A stretch of DNA of 34,489 bases. Source: a virus. Both the position numbers and the translations under genes were made by a program. Within the stretch, counting starts at the first letter, position 1; every line of letters starts with the position of its first letter. Below are positions 14,026 through 24,287 of the stretch, piece after piece. Location: IMG/VR virus record IMGVR_UViG_3300031278_000006, positions 1-34,489 of that record; one strand, written 5' to 3'. A model generated the notes under the pieces. The model saw nothing but the letters and a program-made list of their open reading frames with translations, was not told where the DNA came from and did no database searches.

Positions 14026-14420
14026 CTTTTATAAATAAATAATTGGTTACTAAAAAAGGCAGTGTCTGAAATTTCATAGGCACGAAGGACTGTTCTATAT
14101 CGTAAATATTCCGCAGGATTATCTACAAGATGTTGATTCGCTGAAGTAGTACCTTGAATAAATGTTGTTGTACTTAAAGTCTGATAAGTAGTCCACGTAT
14201 CGTTACTACCCTGAAAATCAATATATATAGTGTCATCAGCCGCGTTTCCAGTCACAGTATAATCCCATGTTACGATCCCATTGTAAGGAACATTAACACT
14301 TGAAGTGTTTGTAACAGTGTCACCGTTAACAGTATCGTTATAAAATATTTGATACCCTTGTTGTGCGCTTAATGCCGATACTATAAAGGCAAATAAGCAT
14401 ATAATAAATAATTTTTTCAT
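14022..14420 (-). CDS. Exported beta-rich protein, paralogue of the next downstream gene
   Basis: 132 residues from the ATG at 14420, one base after the capsid stop. The longer reading from 14477 overlaps the capsid gene and lacks a reason. The signal peptide MKKLFIICLFAFIVSALSAQ ends in the A-Q cleavage site common in Bacteroidota. The mature part is a small beta domain related to the following gene product. Role unknown. Confidence 0.78.
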   Translation of the reverse strand: MKKLFIICLFAFIVSALSAQQGYQIFYNDTVNGDTVTNTSSVNVPYNGIVTWDYTVTGNAADDTIYIDFQGSNDTWTTYQTLSTTTFIQGTTSANQHLVDNPAEYLRYRTVLRAYEISDTAFFSNQLFIYKR

Positions 14421-14421
14421 C

Positions 14422-15363
14422 TTATGAAGGTGTATAAAGTAATAATTCTTCAGCAACTCGATAATTTGCATCAGCAAGAAAATCTAATCTCAAGAACCAT
14501 TGACGTGAATTATTTGCAACTTTGTCAACAACAACACTTTCAGAATCAGGGTCAACCCAAACACCTAAGTTTAGATTTGAATTATCATCATTTGTTGTTT
14601 TTGCACCGATTATATGATGGCGTGTTAATCCTTGGAAATGCTTAATCCTTTTCATTTGATACATTTCTTCCATTCCCATTCCAAAAACGCCAACAAAAGC
14701 TTCTTTTAATTTTGTGTTAGCAGCTTGCATTGTTTTCCAGTCAGTTGTATTGAAATGCAATACAAAATCAGGATCGTCAATAAATTTATCAGGAATAGCA
14801 GCCCAACAAGCAGCCAAAATATCTGCGAAATTCTGAGCAGTAATATTACCTGCTGGTGTAGGTTTAATAACATTTGCATCTAAAATGGCGCGTGTTATAA
14901 TTCCGTTAAATTTATTCATTGCATTTGCTGCACCCAAAGTTGTATCACCTTGCCAGAATAATTTTGACATTTGTGTGCCAATACCACTTTTATAAAGGTC
15001 AAGTATTGCATTTAACAACTGTGCATTAAGTTCAAGATTTGTAAAGTCACCGACAGATTTCCACATTTCCCAAATATCTTTAAAGGTAGTTGGTAAAAAT
15101 GTTTCGTAAACTGTCATGGTTTTCATTACAAGATCCCTTTCAGCATAAGTAGTTGTCGCCGTTTCTACACCAGGCACGCCAGCAGCATAATCACCAATAG
15201 GATTTTCTGTTTGTGACAACCTTGGCAAAGCATCTTTCGTGCTTATATCTGTTATAAGCTTTGCAGCCCCCTTTTCAATAACCTCGTTACCTACTCCGGT
15301 TACAACATAGAGATTTTTTAAAGTCTCACCGTTATAATTTGTGTTTGATAAAGTTAGTGCCAT
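14422..15363 (-). CDS. Major capsid protein (HK97 fold)
   Basis: 313 residues, starting MALTLSNTNYNGETLKNLYV. Long N-terminal arm, central alpha/beta P-domain and a beta-rich end (SRQWFLRLDFLADANYRVAE) fit HK97-fold capsid subunits of Bacteroidota phages. It follows the ClpP-type protease gene by five bases, the usual partner. Secondary-structure order, length and context carry the call. Confidence 0.85.
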   Translation of the reverse strand: MALTLSNTNYNGETLKNLYVVTGVGNEVIEKGAAKLITDISTKDALPRLSQTENPIGDYAAGVPGVETATTTYAERDLVMKTMTVYETFLPTTFKDIWEMWKSVGDFTNLELNAQLLNAILDLYKSGIGTQMSKLFWQGDTTLGAANAMNKFNGIITRAILDANVIKPTPAGNITAQNFADILAACWAAIPDKFIDDPDFVLHFNTTDWKTMQAANTKLKEAFVGVFGMGMEEMYQMKRIKHFQGLTRHHIIGAKTTNDDNSNLNLGVWVDPDSESVVVDKVANNSRQWFLRLDFLADANYRVAEELLLYTPS

Positions 15364-15368
15364 TTTAA

Positions 15369-16418
15369 TTAAGCTTTTCGAGATGCTACAATATTTTCAC
15401 GTATTTTTCCAGTGATTTCATTCACTGAAGCGGTAACTGATTTAGGTTTTTCTTTAGATGAATCTAAAGTACCCTTAGCAGGTTTATGCTGACTGGAAAT
15501 TTTGCCTAGTTTTTCATCAAATTCGGCTCTAATTTTTCCAATTTCGTCAACAACAACTTTAGTAACTGAAGCAATAAGAGCCTCAGTGTCAACAACAGCC
15601 TCAGGAGCAGCAACATCTTCCACCAATGTTATCTTTTGAACTCCATTTTCGTCTGTCATTATAGAAATTTTCCTTCCATCAGCAAGTTCGTATTCACCAT
15701 CTTCAAGTGATAAAGCACCAACAGGGGCAACTTCAACACCTTCAGCAAGCGTTTCTGCATTTGCCAAAAATTGCCCGTCTTTTAGGGCGTGAACAAAAAC
15801 CTGATCTGCAGGCTTGTCCTTTTTACTAAAAATGTTTTTCATTTTTGTTTCTAATTTAATTATTAATTGTTTGTTAATTGCTTTTTCAAGTAATATCTTG
15901 TCCTTATATGAAATATAAGCTGCTATTTTCATATTTGAAGGAATTATTTTATCAATAAAACCGTAATTTTTAGCTTCATCAGGTGAAAGCCAATCTTCTT
16001 TTCTCATTAATGAGATTATTTCACTTTCAGAAAGTCCTGTTTTATCTTTATAAATCTTAACCATAATAGCATCATTCTTCATTAAGTCCGATGCGGTTTT
16101 TTGAAAATCGTAAGTATTACCCTCTATTTTAGCAGAACTATTATGAATTAAAAATAAAGAATTATCAAGCATTGTAATTTCATCACATGCAGTGGCAATT
16201 ACAGTTCCAGCACTTGCAGTAAAACCGACAAGATTCGCGATCGTTTTTCCAGAATGAGACTTGATATAATTGTATATTATTATAGCTTCATTAAGAGAAC
16301 CGCCAAAAGTAGAAATATTAAATGTAATGTCCTGACCTTTATTGTTATTTAAAAATGTTTTTATAGAATCCGCTGTAATAGATTCACCTACATTTCCATT
16401 TAATTCAAGTTCTTTCAT
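15369..16418 (-). CDS. ClpP-like prohead protease with scaffold domain
   Basis: 349 residues. Residues 1-165 are a ClpP/S49-like serine protease: GFTASAGTVIA with nucleophile S69, and LFLIHNSSA with H92, 23 residues later as in ClpP; the third catalytic residue probably lies in the DWLSPDEAKNYGFIDK region (about 141-156). Residues about 200-349 are acidic, partly coiled and end in a Lys/Ser-rich tail, as expected of a fused scaffolding domain that is cleaved during prohead maturation. Precedes the capsid gene. Confidence 0.9.
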   Translation of the reverse strand: MKELELNGNVGESITADSIKTFLNNNKGQDITFNISTFGGSLNEAIIIYNYIKSHSGKTIANLVGFTASAGTVIATACDEITMLDNSLFLIHNSSAKIEGNTYDFQKTASDLMKNDAIMVKIYKDKTGLSESEIISLMRKEDWLSPDEAKNYGFIDKIIPSNMKIAAYISYKDKILLEKAINKQLIIKLETKMKNIFSKKDKPADQVFVHALKDGQFLANAETLAEGVEVAPVGALSLEDGEYELADGRKISIMTDENGVQKITLVEDVAAPEAVVDTEALIASVTKVVVDEIGKIRAEFDEKLGKISSQHKPAKGTLDSSKEKPKSVTASVNEITGKIRENIVASRKA

Positions 16419-16487
16419 GTTTGAAAATTATAAATAAAAAATTCCCTATCAAAGTAATTAATAAGTATGATGTAATGATTGCAGTAA

Positions 16488-16685
16488 TTATTTTTTTAAA
16501 TCGTTAAAAATTGTTCGCTCAGATACGCAAAAAATTGTTTGCAAAGCATTAATAACATCTGATGTATTGCGACAATTTTCTAAACCATTAGCTAAAAATC
16601 TCAACTGCTTTGCTGCTAATTTATTATTTTTTAATGCTAACTGACAAAATTTTGCCCTGTCTTTTATGTATTTATCTCTTTGCAT
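16488..16685 (-). CDS. Small basic protein with helix-turn-helix-like end
   Basis: 65 residues, strongly basic, starting MQRDKYIKDRAKFCQLALKN. The end SERTIFNDLKK looks like a helix-turn-helix recognition helix. Its ATG overlaps the tape-measure stop by one base (TAATG). Function unknown. Confidence 0.65.
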   Translation of the reverse strand: MQRDKYIKDRAKFCQLALKNNKLAAKQLRFLANGLENCRNTSDVINALQTIFCVSERTIFNDLKK

Positions 16686-19180
16686 TATACAGTACCAGCT
16701 TGTTTAACATTATTATAATCTGTTAAACCAGTTTCAATATCACTAACTTTAACAATTATCGGCGTTTGGCGAAGGCTATTCTGAATTGATTTTTCAATGT
16801 TTATTGTAGAAACTTCGCCACCATCTTGTAAATGTGATGATGGCTTGCTTGAAAAACTACGCCCTCCGTGACTTTCATTTATTGTGCTTAATGCTGAAAT
16901 TTCTGAGCTGGCATCTTTATTTAATACGAACATAGCCTCGCCTTTTTCAGTATTAAAAACCGAACCATCAGTTCCAAAAAAACTCGTGCCTCCTTGTGAA
17001 TGAGGCTTGCCACCTATAACGCCACCTTTTGCAAATACTTGATCGCTTGTGAAGTTCGGCTCTTTTTTAGAAGCTATTGCTGCAATTTGCGCGCCTCCTA
17101 AAATTCCTGACAATATAGAAAGCGGAATATTTGGCAATGATTTTGCAATAGCCAAGGCCGTAGCTATTCCGGCATCTATTGAGGCTTTCAATTTATCTTC
17201 TCTAAACTGTTTTCTTTTTAATTCAACAGCTTTTTTATTATATTTCCTGTTTATATCTTCTTGTAATGCAACGTTATCACCTGCTAGTTCGATTTCTTTT
17301 GCTCTTTTAACTTCCAAATCTGAAAGTTCATTTTCGTAACCTTTAGTAATAAGACTAGTCAATCCCTTGGCTGCCGAACCTATTTGAATAAAGGCATCTT
17401 TTGACGATTTTATTTCTTTGAAATTTATCGTTGAAATTTTAGAAAAAGCATCGGACATAACTGTCACTCTTTTATCAGCCATTCCTTCAGCAGCACCGAT
17501 AATTTGCTGCATTGAATTAAAAGATTCTTGTAATGCCTGTTCTCTTTGCGCTTTTATATTTGCCTGGTATTCAGCTTCAATAACTTCCAACCTTGCTCTA
17601 TGTTCGATTTCAGCAAGTTCAATTTCTTCATCAAGTATTCCTTTTTGTTCAAGCTTTAACTCTAAATCTTGATTTGCATTTTCAATTTGTACGCTCCTTT
17701 TTTCTTCATAATTTTTTGCATCAGCTTCAAGTTCTTGCTGTTTTAATTCAGCAAGTTTAGTAATGGCAATGCCTCTTCTTTTTAAAATTTCTGCTTGCGC
17801 TTTTTCATCTTCTAAATTTGCACCTGTGCTTGCTTCACCTTGTTTTTTTATTTCATTATTAATTTCCTTTTGTGCTGCCGATAATTGAGAAGTTAAAGAC
17901 ATCCTTTTTGTCGCATTTTCGCGCTGAACTCTATACATGTCAGCTTCAAGTTGAGCTTGTTCATTTAAATCTTCTTTAGTGGAATTGCTCAAAGCATTTT
18001 GTTGTTTCTTTAATTCAAATTTTTCTTTAGTTATTTTAAAATTAGTATCAAGAATCAATAATTCCGTATCAAGAGCCTCTTGTAAAAACTTTACCCTTTC
18101 TTCAGCACTATATTGTTCTTTATTAACAGCCTTTACCCTAGCTTCTGCAATTTGAGCTTCCAATTTTTCTCTTTCAACTAAAAATTTACGCTGAACTAAA
18201 TCCAGAGCAGCTTGTCTGTCAGCTAACATTTTAGCAATGGCAATTTCACGCTTCATTTCATCAGTTAATTCACCCATTTTATTTTTAGCTTTATCAATGG
18301 TATTTAAGACACCTGTTTGAAAATCAACAAATGAACTTCCTAAATCTTTAAATCCATCCTTCCAATCTTTTGAAAAAATCTTCGCAATAGCACCACCCAT
18401 ATTTTTCAAAGCTTCTAATCTGTTTTTTATTTGCCTATCTATTAAATCACCAAGTTCTTTTATGGCTTCTTTTGGTGAATTAAAAGCATCTACCAAAGTT
18501 TTACCGAATTTTTGTACAATATCACTAAGATTGCCTATAATTGTTTTAAAAACTAACATCACTTTATTAAGCGCGTTTTGTCCCTCCTCACTTCCTTTGA
18601 AATATTTTATTAAAGCTCCTAGTGCCAAACCTAAAACAGCAATAATTGCACCTATTCCAGTGGCAATAAACGCAATGGCTGCTTTTGTCATTCCTACAAT
18701 ACCGCTAATAATTCCACCCATTGGCCCAGGAATAGTTTGTAAATTATTACCAAATTTTGAAAATGCACCTGATGTTTTTCCAGTTTCAGTTTTTGCTGCT
18801 TTTAAACTTCCTTTTAACTCATTTATTTTATCATTATTCCTTTTTAACTCATCAGTTCCTTTTTTTGTGGTTAGATTTAACTTACTGTTTTGTATTTCAA
18901 GCTGTTTTATATTTGCTTTAAGTTCATTGACACTACCTTTCTCAGCATTTAATAATTGAACAGTGGATTTTCTTTCTGTATTTGCCTTGCTTGAAACTTG
19001 TTTGCTTTTTTCAATTTCCGTGCTATATTCTTTTTGAGATATAGTTCCCTTTTCAAGTTCGTCTTTCAACTTTGCTTGCATTACTTTTTCGCCTTCAATA
19101 GTTGAAGTTAAATTCTCAACACTTTTAACGGCTTCGTCAGTGTCATATTCAATTTTTACTATTACGGTTTTATCTGCCAT
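16685..19180 (-). CDS. Tape measure protein
   Basis: 831 residues, the longest in the window. Determines tail length and enters the tail lumen; at about 0.15 nm per residue it predicts a tail of roughly 125 nm. N-terminal coiled coils (20-130), a hydrophobic block at about 155-194 (ATGIGAIIAVLGLALGAL), long Glu/Lys/Gln coiled coils (300-620), and a Gly-rich end with FAKGGVIGGKPHSQGG, characteristic of tape measures in Bacteroidota phages. Confidence 0.92.
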   Translation of the reverse strand: MADKTVIVKIEYDTDEAVKSVENLTSTIEGEKVMQAKLKDELEKGTISQKEYSTEIEKSKQVSSKANTERKSTVQLLNAEKGSVNELKANIKQLEIQNSKLNLTTKKGTDELKRNNDKINELKGSLKAAKTETGKTSGAFSKFGNNLQTIPGPMGGIISGIVGMTKAAIAFIATGIGAIIAVLGLALGALIKYFKGSEEGQNALNKVMLVFKTIIGNLSDIVQKFGKTLVDAFNSPKEAIKELGDLIDRQIKNRLEALKNMGGAIAKIFSKDWKDGFKDLGSSFVDFQTGVLNTIDKAKNKMGELTDEMKREIAIAKMLADRQAALDLVQRKFLVEREKLEAQIAEARVKAVNKEQYSAEERVKFLQEALDTELLILDTNFKITKEKFELKKQQNALSNSTKEDLNEQAQLEADMYRVQRENATKRMSLTSQLSAAQKEINNEIKKQGEASTGANLEDEKAQAEILKRRGIAITKLAELKQQELEADAKNYEEKRSVQIENANQDLELKLEQKGILDEEIELAEIEHRARLEVIEAEYQANIKAQREQALQESFNSMQQIIGAAEGMADKRVTVMSDAFSKISTINFKEIKSSKDAFIQIGSAAKGLTSLITKGYENELSDLEVKRAKEIELAGDNVALQEDINRKYNKKAVELKRKQFREDKLKASIDAGIATALAIAKSLPNIPLSILSGILGGAQIAAIASKKEPNFTSDQVFAKGGVIGGKPHSQGGTSFFGTDGSVFNTEKGEAMFVLNKDASSEISALSTINESHGGRSFSSKPSSHLQDGGEVSTINIEKSIQNSLRQTPIIVKVSDIETGLTDYNNVKQAGTV

Positions 19181-19183
19181 AGT

Positions 19184-20947
19184 TTAAGTATTTAATGCCC
19201 TGCCATATTCTAAAAGTTTTACCTTCGTTGGTATATCAGGAATAAAATTAGAAATTTCAGTTACTATAAAAACAGTTTTAAAATAATCAATATATATTAA
19301 TTGCTTTTCGTGCCATGCCAGAACATCTAACTTTTTTAAGTTAAAACTTGCTGTTAACATTCGAACCCTTGAAAGCGCACCAAACAAATTTTTATAATAT
19401 TGATTGATTAATGTAATCCAGTGTAAATTGTCAAACACAAGCCTATCATCTTCTATTAAAAAAACTCTTTTATTAATTTCACGATCAATAACTCTACTTT
19501 CATCATTATATATTTCAACTTGCGCTATTAAATTACTATCAACAATAATGTCAATTGAAGAACCAAAATTTATGACTATATAATCACCTTCATCTTTTAA
19601 TGATTCGTTATCAGTGAAAAAATAACTTTCACCATAACTATACGCTACTGTAATATCATTTTCATAACGACAAATATTTTTTTTATATAATCTTGAATAA
19701 TTATTTTTTATTTGTTCAGATCCAATTACAAACTTTTCAGACCAGTTAACAGAACTTATTTTATTAAGATTTGAAAAACTACCGAATGAAAATGTTTTGT
19801 TTTTAATATTAATTATAGGATATTTATTAAATAAAATACAAATTAACCTATATAAATCTAAATAAGTCAAATCATCAGAAAGGTTATCATAAACTTTTAT
19901 ATAACTATCTAAAAAAGGATTCGTTGATAAGTCTGCATTATTTTCATCAACAATCTTATAAATCAAAACATCATCAAATGTAACTGAGCCAGTGCCGACA
20001 AGTGTGAAAGTTGTTGTCATTTCTTGCACTCCGTCATATATTTCACTTGTTACATAATCAAGAAAACCATTTTCAGGCAATTTAATTTTATTATAAATAG
20101 GCTTTGAGCTTGTCTGATCGATAGAATATATTTGCAAATAGATATTTTCACTTGATGTGAAAGTCCCTCTTATCCTGTAATTATGTTTCTGAATGCCTTT
20201 TACACTTCCATTAAGAGCAGTTACGGAAGCTGTTTTAAAATCGTATGTATCCCAGCCTGTTATTGCAAGAGTTCCCGAAGGATTAAAAGTCACATCAGAA
20301 AAAGATTTCTGATAATCTGTAAAATAAAACTGCTTATGATTGCTTGATATTGCTAAGTATTCGTCTGGTTCAATAAATGTATAACCCTCCGCATCAAGCG
20401 CACGTTTAAGCAAGGCATTAACATTGAACTGAGGGCGGCTATATTTACATCTGTTGTCTCCTGTTGTTTGATCTGTTTTGGTTATACTTGGATATGTATG
20501 ACAACACATTTTGCCCCAAATCCAACAATTGTCTGAATCGTATGTATCTTGTGCATCAATTGCAGCCTGTGTTAAAATCGTGTCGTTATCATCCCAGTTA
20601 ACAGCATTTAATTTTTTATTTAAAGCATTAAAAACGGCTTTTGAGTTATCAATTAACTGAAATGAAATAGTATTTTTGTCCGCACTGGTTAAAGTTCCAT
20701 ATCCTTTAAATATTAAAAATACATCATATAATTCAGCATCGAAATACTTATTAAAACTTTTGTTATTAGTTCCTATTCCTAACGGACTGTTAAATACCCG
20801 CCTGTTTTTTGCAGTATCAGGAAGGATAAATTTATTTGTATAATCAATAAAACGAGCTGAAGGGTTATTTATGTCAATAGATTTTTTTGTAATAGCAGGA
20901 GTGCTATTACCAATGTCAACTATTTGTCCATTTATTCTTAATTCCAT
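19184..20947 (-). CDS. Tail hub/tip-like structural protein
   Basis: 587 residues, starting MELRINGQIVDIGNSTPAIT. The early FIDYTNKFILPDTAKNRRVF and the final FIPDIPTKVKLLEY bracket a largely beta protein. Position immediately before the tape measure and the large beta-rich fold suggest a baseplate hub or distal-tail component. A carbohydrate-binding-like insert around residues 220-340 is possible (beta-rich, aromatic). Family known to me only as an uncharacterised Bacteroidota phage tail protein. Confidence 0.6.
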   Translation of the reverse strand: MELRINGQIVDIGNSTPAITKKSIDINNPSARFIDYTNKFILPDTAKNRRVFNSPLGIGTNNKSFNKYFDAELYDVFLIFKGYGTLTSADKNTISFQLIDNSKAVFNALNKKLNAVNWDDNDTILTQAAIDAQDTYDSDNCWIWGKMCCHTYPSITKTDQTTGDNRCKYSRPQFNVNALLKRALDAEGYTFIEPDEYLAISSNHKQFYFTDYQKSFSDVTFNPSGTLAITGWDTYDFKTASVTALNGSVKGIQKHNYRIRGTFTSSENIYLQIYSIDQTSSKPIYNKIKLPENGFLDYVTSEIYDGVQEMTTTFTLVGTGSVTFDDVLIYKIVDENNADLSTNPFLDSYIKVYDNLSDDLTYLDLYRLICILFNKYPIINIKNKTFSFGSFSNLNKISSVNWSEKFVIGSEQIKNNYSRLYKKNICRYENDITVAYSYGESYFFTDNESLKDEGDYIVINFGSSIDIIVDSNLIAQVEIYNDESRVIDREINKRVFLIEDDRLVFDNLHWITLINQYYKNLFGALSRVRMLTASFNLKKLDVLAWHEKQLIYIDYFKTVFIVTEISNFIPDIPTKVKLLEYGRALNT

Positions 20948-21357
20948 TTTGCAAGGTCACTTTGAATTAATTTTATTTCTACTTCATAACGACCATCTAA
21001 TAACCTATAACGATATGTGTTCGCTTCTGGTGCATATCGTTCAATCGTATCGTCTTTTTTTAATCTTGTTACAAATTTATTTGAAAATATTTGTAATATA
21101 ATATTTAAATCCGACAAGCTTAAATCATCAGCAAATAATGTGATACTTCTGTTTTCACTTGAAATTAATGCCTCAGTTTTGGCCTCATCTTCTGTATTAA
21201 TTATTTCATTGTTAATTTTTCGTTCAATCTCAGCATCATAAAACATATATATGTAATCAGAACCATCCCTTCCGATCCACCTTAACAAATATTCAAAATC
21301 TTCATAATCTGAATTTTGTATGCTTTTAGTTCTTATAAGTTCAAATATTCTACCCAT
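20938..21357 (-). CDS. Hypothetical tail-module protein
   Basis: 139 residues, starting MGRIFELIRTKSIQNSDYED. Acidic and mixed alpha/beta. It overlaps the hub-like gene by ten bases and sits among tail genes. No domain recognised. Confidence 0.65.
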   Translation of the reverse strand: MGRIFELIRTKSIQNSDYEDFEYLLRWIGRDGSDYIYMFYDAEIERKINNEIINTEDEAKTEALISSENRSITLFADDLSLSDLNIILQIFSNKFVTRLKKDDTIERYAPEANTYRYRLLDGRYEVEIKLIQSDLAKWN

Positions 21358-21360
21358 AGT

Positions 21361-22431
21361 TTAAGCTGTTACGTAAGAAATGCCAATATTTTTTAAAGAT
21401 TCTGCTACATCAATAGTGTCAATAAGAATATAAATAGTACCATCACTATTAATACAAATAGTGTTTACATCCCCTGTCAATGGACTTCTAACCCCACAAT
21501 TAACTCCTGCAATTGGGCGTAAATTAGCTGTTAATGTATAAGTTGCTAATGAAAACCCAACTTTAACACCACTAACATTAAAAATTCCTGTCACACATTT
21601 ACCTATACGATATAAAGTTAAATACCCGTATGTAGTTGATCCGACTATTAATGCTTGTGCAACTAAAGATGTTCTGTATAATGAATCAGTAAATATTTTT
21701 AATTGAGATGGAGGCACTACATACACATCACTATAATAATTATCTTTGCCAAGCTCTATTTCGTAAGCAGTCGCTTGTTTCGCTATTCCCATTTGAGAAG
21801 TTCCCATTTTAGGTATATTAGCAGGGACAACTGCCCTTGATGTATCAGTCAAATGATTAGTTTCAGCTTCAGTAGCAATTTCTATTAATCCTTTTTGAGA
21901 TGATGTTGATAGTGGAATACGCCCTGGAGTTACTATTTTATTTGTTGCAGATAAAGAATTACATTCAGCAACCGTCCCAGTTTCCAAAACACCTTCTCTT
22001 GTATCAGTTGCGGTTATTGGACTTTTTACCCATGCTTTTGCATAATAACTCGTTGATTTTCTTACAATCTCATATAAAACTTTGCTTTGTGCATTCGCAT
22101 TTTCTGGTACTGGCGTTACATCAGTAACACCTACAAAAGTAACAGCTTGTCCTGATGTTTTGGTTATAAGTAAATATTTTACTTCACCATCTTCAATGCC
22201 TGATAGTGTTATATTTAAAACGCCACCTGTCCTTGTTAAATCAATCCTGTCTTTATCAGTAAAATCAAGATTAATATTACTTGTCGTTGAAGTTTGCAGA
22301 ACCGCGACATCTTCTTTAAATACTAAATTGTCTGCTAGTTCATCATTTAACATTTCTGTTAATATAGCATTCGTAACAATAGGAACGTTTAACGTTAATA
22401 TGTTACTTTTTACGGTCGTTCTATTTGACAT
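21361..22431 (-). CDS. Tail fibre-like protein
   Basis: 356 residues. A repeated phage tail-fibre motif is visible: EGVLETGTVAECNSLS...KIVTP at about 145-170 and GLIEIATEAETNHLTDTSRA at about 180-199, with a third, weaker copy from about 211. The C-terminal 120 residues are beta-rich with Gly and aromatic residues and could be a host-binding tip. No signal peptide. Confidence 0.75.
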   Translation of the reverse strand: MSNRTTVKSNILTLNVPIVTNAILTEMLNDELADNLVFKEDVAVLQTSTTSNINLDFTDKDRIDLTRTGGVLNITLSGIEDGEVKYLLITKTSGQAVTFVGVTDVTPVPENANAQSKVLYEIVRKSTSYYAKAWVKSPITATDTREGVLETGTVAECNSLSATNKIVTPGRIPLSTSSQKGLIEIATEAETNHLTDTSRAVVPANIPKMGTSQMGIAKQATAYEIELGKDNYYSDVYVVPPSQLKIFTDSLYRTSLVAQALIVGSTTYGYLTLYRIGKCVTGIFNVSGVKVGFSLATYTLTANLRPIAGVNCGVRSPLTGDVNTICINSDGTIYILIDTIDVAESLKNIGISYVTA

Positions 22432-22442
22432 CTTTTTTGTTT

Positions 22443-23369
22443 TTATTCAGTTAAAAAATCAGGATAAGCGAAATCAGTTTCAGCAAAGTCAAATGAAACA
22501 TCTACATCGAAATTAAATTCAATATATTTTGTTTGTTCATTAACTTCAACATCTGAAGGCCATTTCCATAATATAAATCCATTTACATCAGAATCAAGTT
22601 CAGTTAATGAACCTGAATCAATTTCAGACTGCATTAAATCAAGTTCTTTATAAATTAAAGTCATTTTTGAACTTGCAGGATCAGCTTCTTTTAAAATAAC
22701 TAAAGCAGCCGGATAACCTAAATATAATTTAGGTGAATCAAATTGATTTAATATTATTTCACTTTCTGGCGTTTTAGTAGCATATAATAATATTATAAGT
22801 TTATTATTTATTAATGTAAAACTTTCAGAACTACCTTCATAAACTTGTCTGTATTTTACTTCAAATTCTTTTACACTTTCAGGAATATGACCTTCTGTAA
22901 TTACACCTCTTTGACTATTTAAATCATTAACTATCGTAACATCAACGGAAATATTTCCTGCTGAATCACCATCAGATTGTAAAGAAAATGGAAGTAAATT
23001 TACATCAGGTAAAGTAGGATTCACACATTGTAATTCTACATAATAATTTTTAAAATAATTTATATAACCACCTGTTGACACTTCAATGAATGGAATATCT
23101 ATTGTAATTGCAATAGCTGTTATCTCTAAAATTGTACCAGTGCCATCATAAGTATAATTAGTTCCTTCGGAATAAATATATACAGCGTCACCTACTGATA
23201 AATAACTTGTCAAATCAGAGCTTATATTTATTTTAACTCCACCAGTTCCACTTTCAGTATCGTCGACTTCTAAATCTTCACGCTTAAATAAAAATTTAAC
23301 AGGTAAAAACCCTGCAAAAACTTTACTGGCAGCACTGCCTACCGGATTTGTTAATAATGTTAAAGCCAT
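22443..23369 (-). CDS. Structural protein of the tail module
   Basis: 308 residues, starting MALTLLTNPVGSAASKVFAG, nearly all beta with acidic loops. Starts ten bases inside the connector-like gene. Probably a tail or tip protein because of its neighbours. No family recognised. Confidence 0.6.
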   Translation of the reverse strand: MALTLLTNPVGSAASKVFAGFLPVKFLFKREDLEVDDTESGTGGVKINISSDLTSYLSVGDAVYIYSEGTNYTYDGTGTILEITAIAITIDIPFIEVSTGGYINYFKNYYVELQCVNPTLPDVNLLPFSLQSDGDSAGNISVDVTIVNDLNSQRGVITEGHIPESVKEFEVKYRQVYEGSSESFTLINNKLIILLYATKTPESEIILNQFDSPKLYLGYPAALVILKEADPASSKMTLIYKELDLMQSEIDSGSLTELDSDVNGFILWKWPSDVEVNEQTKYIEFNFDVDVSFDFAETDFAYPDFLTE

Positions 23370-23776
23370 GTTAAAGCCTCCGCTGCTGCCTTGTCAGGCA
23401 ACTCTTTTAATAATTCTTTTAATGTCTCATCTACTAATTTATCTAGTTCAATACCTTTTGAATTATCTTTAAATATTTCAGTCCCTTCATTTGCAATTTT
23501 TCTTCCAACTAAAAAAGCGACCTGTTTTGATTCCGTTCCTGTCAATCCTAATTTACTTCGTACCCATTCTACAATATTATTTACAGGTGGAAATTTACCT
23601 GAACCGCGACCTTTGTCAAGATAATAAATATAATCATTACCAAGTAATTCATTTCCTGAAATTTCCAAAGAGTTTTCGGCATCACCTGTATTATCAAGAT
23701 TTTTAAACCTTAATACATCCCTAATTTTGTCTTTGAGATTATTTAAATGTTTATATGTTAATTCATCATAACTCAT
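23360..23776 (-). CDS. HK97 gp10-like connector/tail component
   Basis: 138 residues from the ATG at 23776 (MSYDELTYKHLNNL). A start at 23803 would add a hydrophobic stretch within the upstream gene. The region YYLDKGRGSGKFPPVNNIVE followed by W and a basic helix resembles the gp10-like family that stabilises head-tail joints or tail completion. Confidence 0.6.
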   Translation of the reverse strand: MSYDELTYKHLNNLKDKIRDVLRFKNLDNTGDAENSLEISGNELLGNDYIYYLDKGRGSGKFPPVNNIVEWVRSKLGLTGTESKQVAFLVGRKIANEGTEIFKDNSKGIELDKLVDETLKELLKELPDKAAAEALTWL

Positions 23777-24287
23777 AATCAAAAGTATAAATTTTAGAAT
23801 CAAAAGTTAAGATTTCAGAATCCCATCTGTATATTGGAACTGAAGAAACATCAGGCGTATATTCTAAATATTGAACCGTACTCGGTATTTTATTTTCAAG
23901 CTTCACAACAAAAGCCATTTCCTCTTGTGGTTTAAGATTACTTTCACGACAAAATAAAGGAGTGTTATAAAATTTCAAAGTACCATCATAAAATTCAACA
24001 AGAAAACACCAACCGTAAATTGACTGTTTTAATTGTGCTAAAAGATTATAGTTATCATTTGAAATGCCATATAAAAAAAAGTCCAAACTATATTCATGTG
24101 TTACATTTCCAGAATCAGATAATTTAAATTTAATGTCAAATTCAGGTCGTTGATTATTTTCAATAGTTAATATATTCCCTAATCCTGATAAATTCGTTAT
24201 AGCACGGATATTTAAAGCATCATAAAATTCAAATGATATTTGCTTATTCTCATAAAGAGTTATATTTTTTATCCCTGCTTGATACAT
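23766..24287 (-). CDS. Hypothetical tail-module protein
   Basis: 173 residues, starting MYQAGIKNITLYENKQISFE, beta-rich with many aromatic residues. Its start overlaps the esterase stop (TAATG). No domain recognised. A tail-tip role is possible from context. Confidence 0.6.
   Translation of the reverse strand: MYQAGIKNITLYENKQISFEFYDALNIRAITNLSGLGNILTIENNQRPEFDIKFKLSDSGNVTHEYSLDFFLYGISNDNYNLLAQLKQSIYGWCFLVEFYDGTLKFYNTPLFCRESNLKPQEEMAFVVKLENKIPSTVQYLEYTPDVSSVPIYRWDSEILTFDSKIYTFDYEL

Noticed and set aside
14421-14477. Extended start of the exported 14022-14420 protein
   Set aside because: The longer form overlaps the capsid gene and hides the signal peptide behind 19 extra residues.
18462-18959. 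165-residue plus-strand ORF within the tape measure
   Set aside because: Hydrophobic Leu/Phe/Ser-rich shadow of a Lys/Glu/Asn-rich coiled coil; no independent signal.
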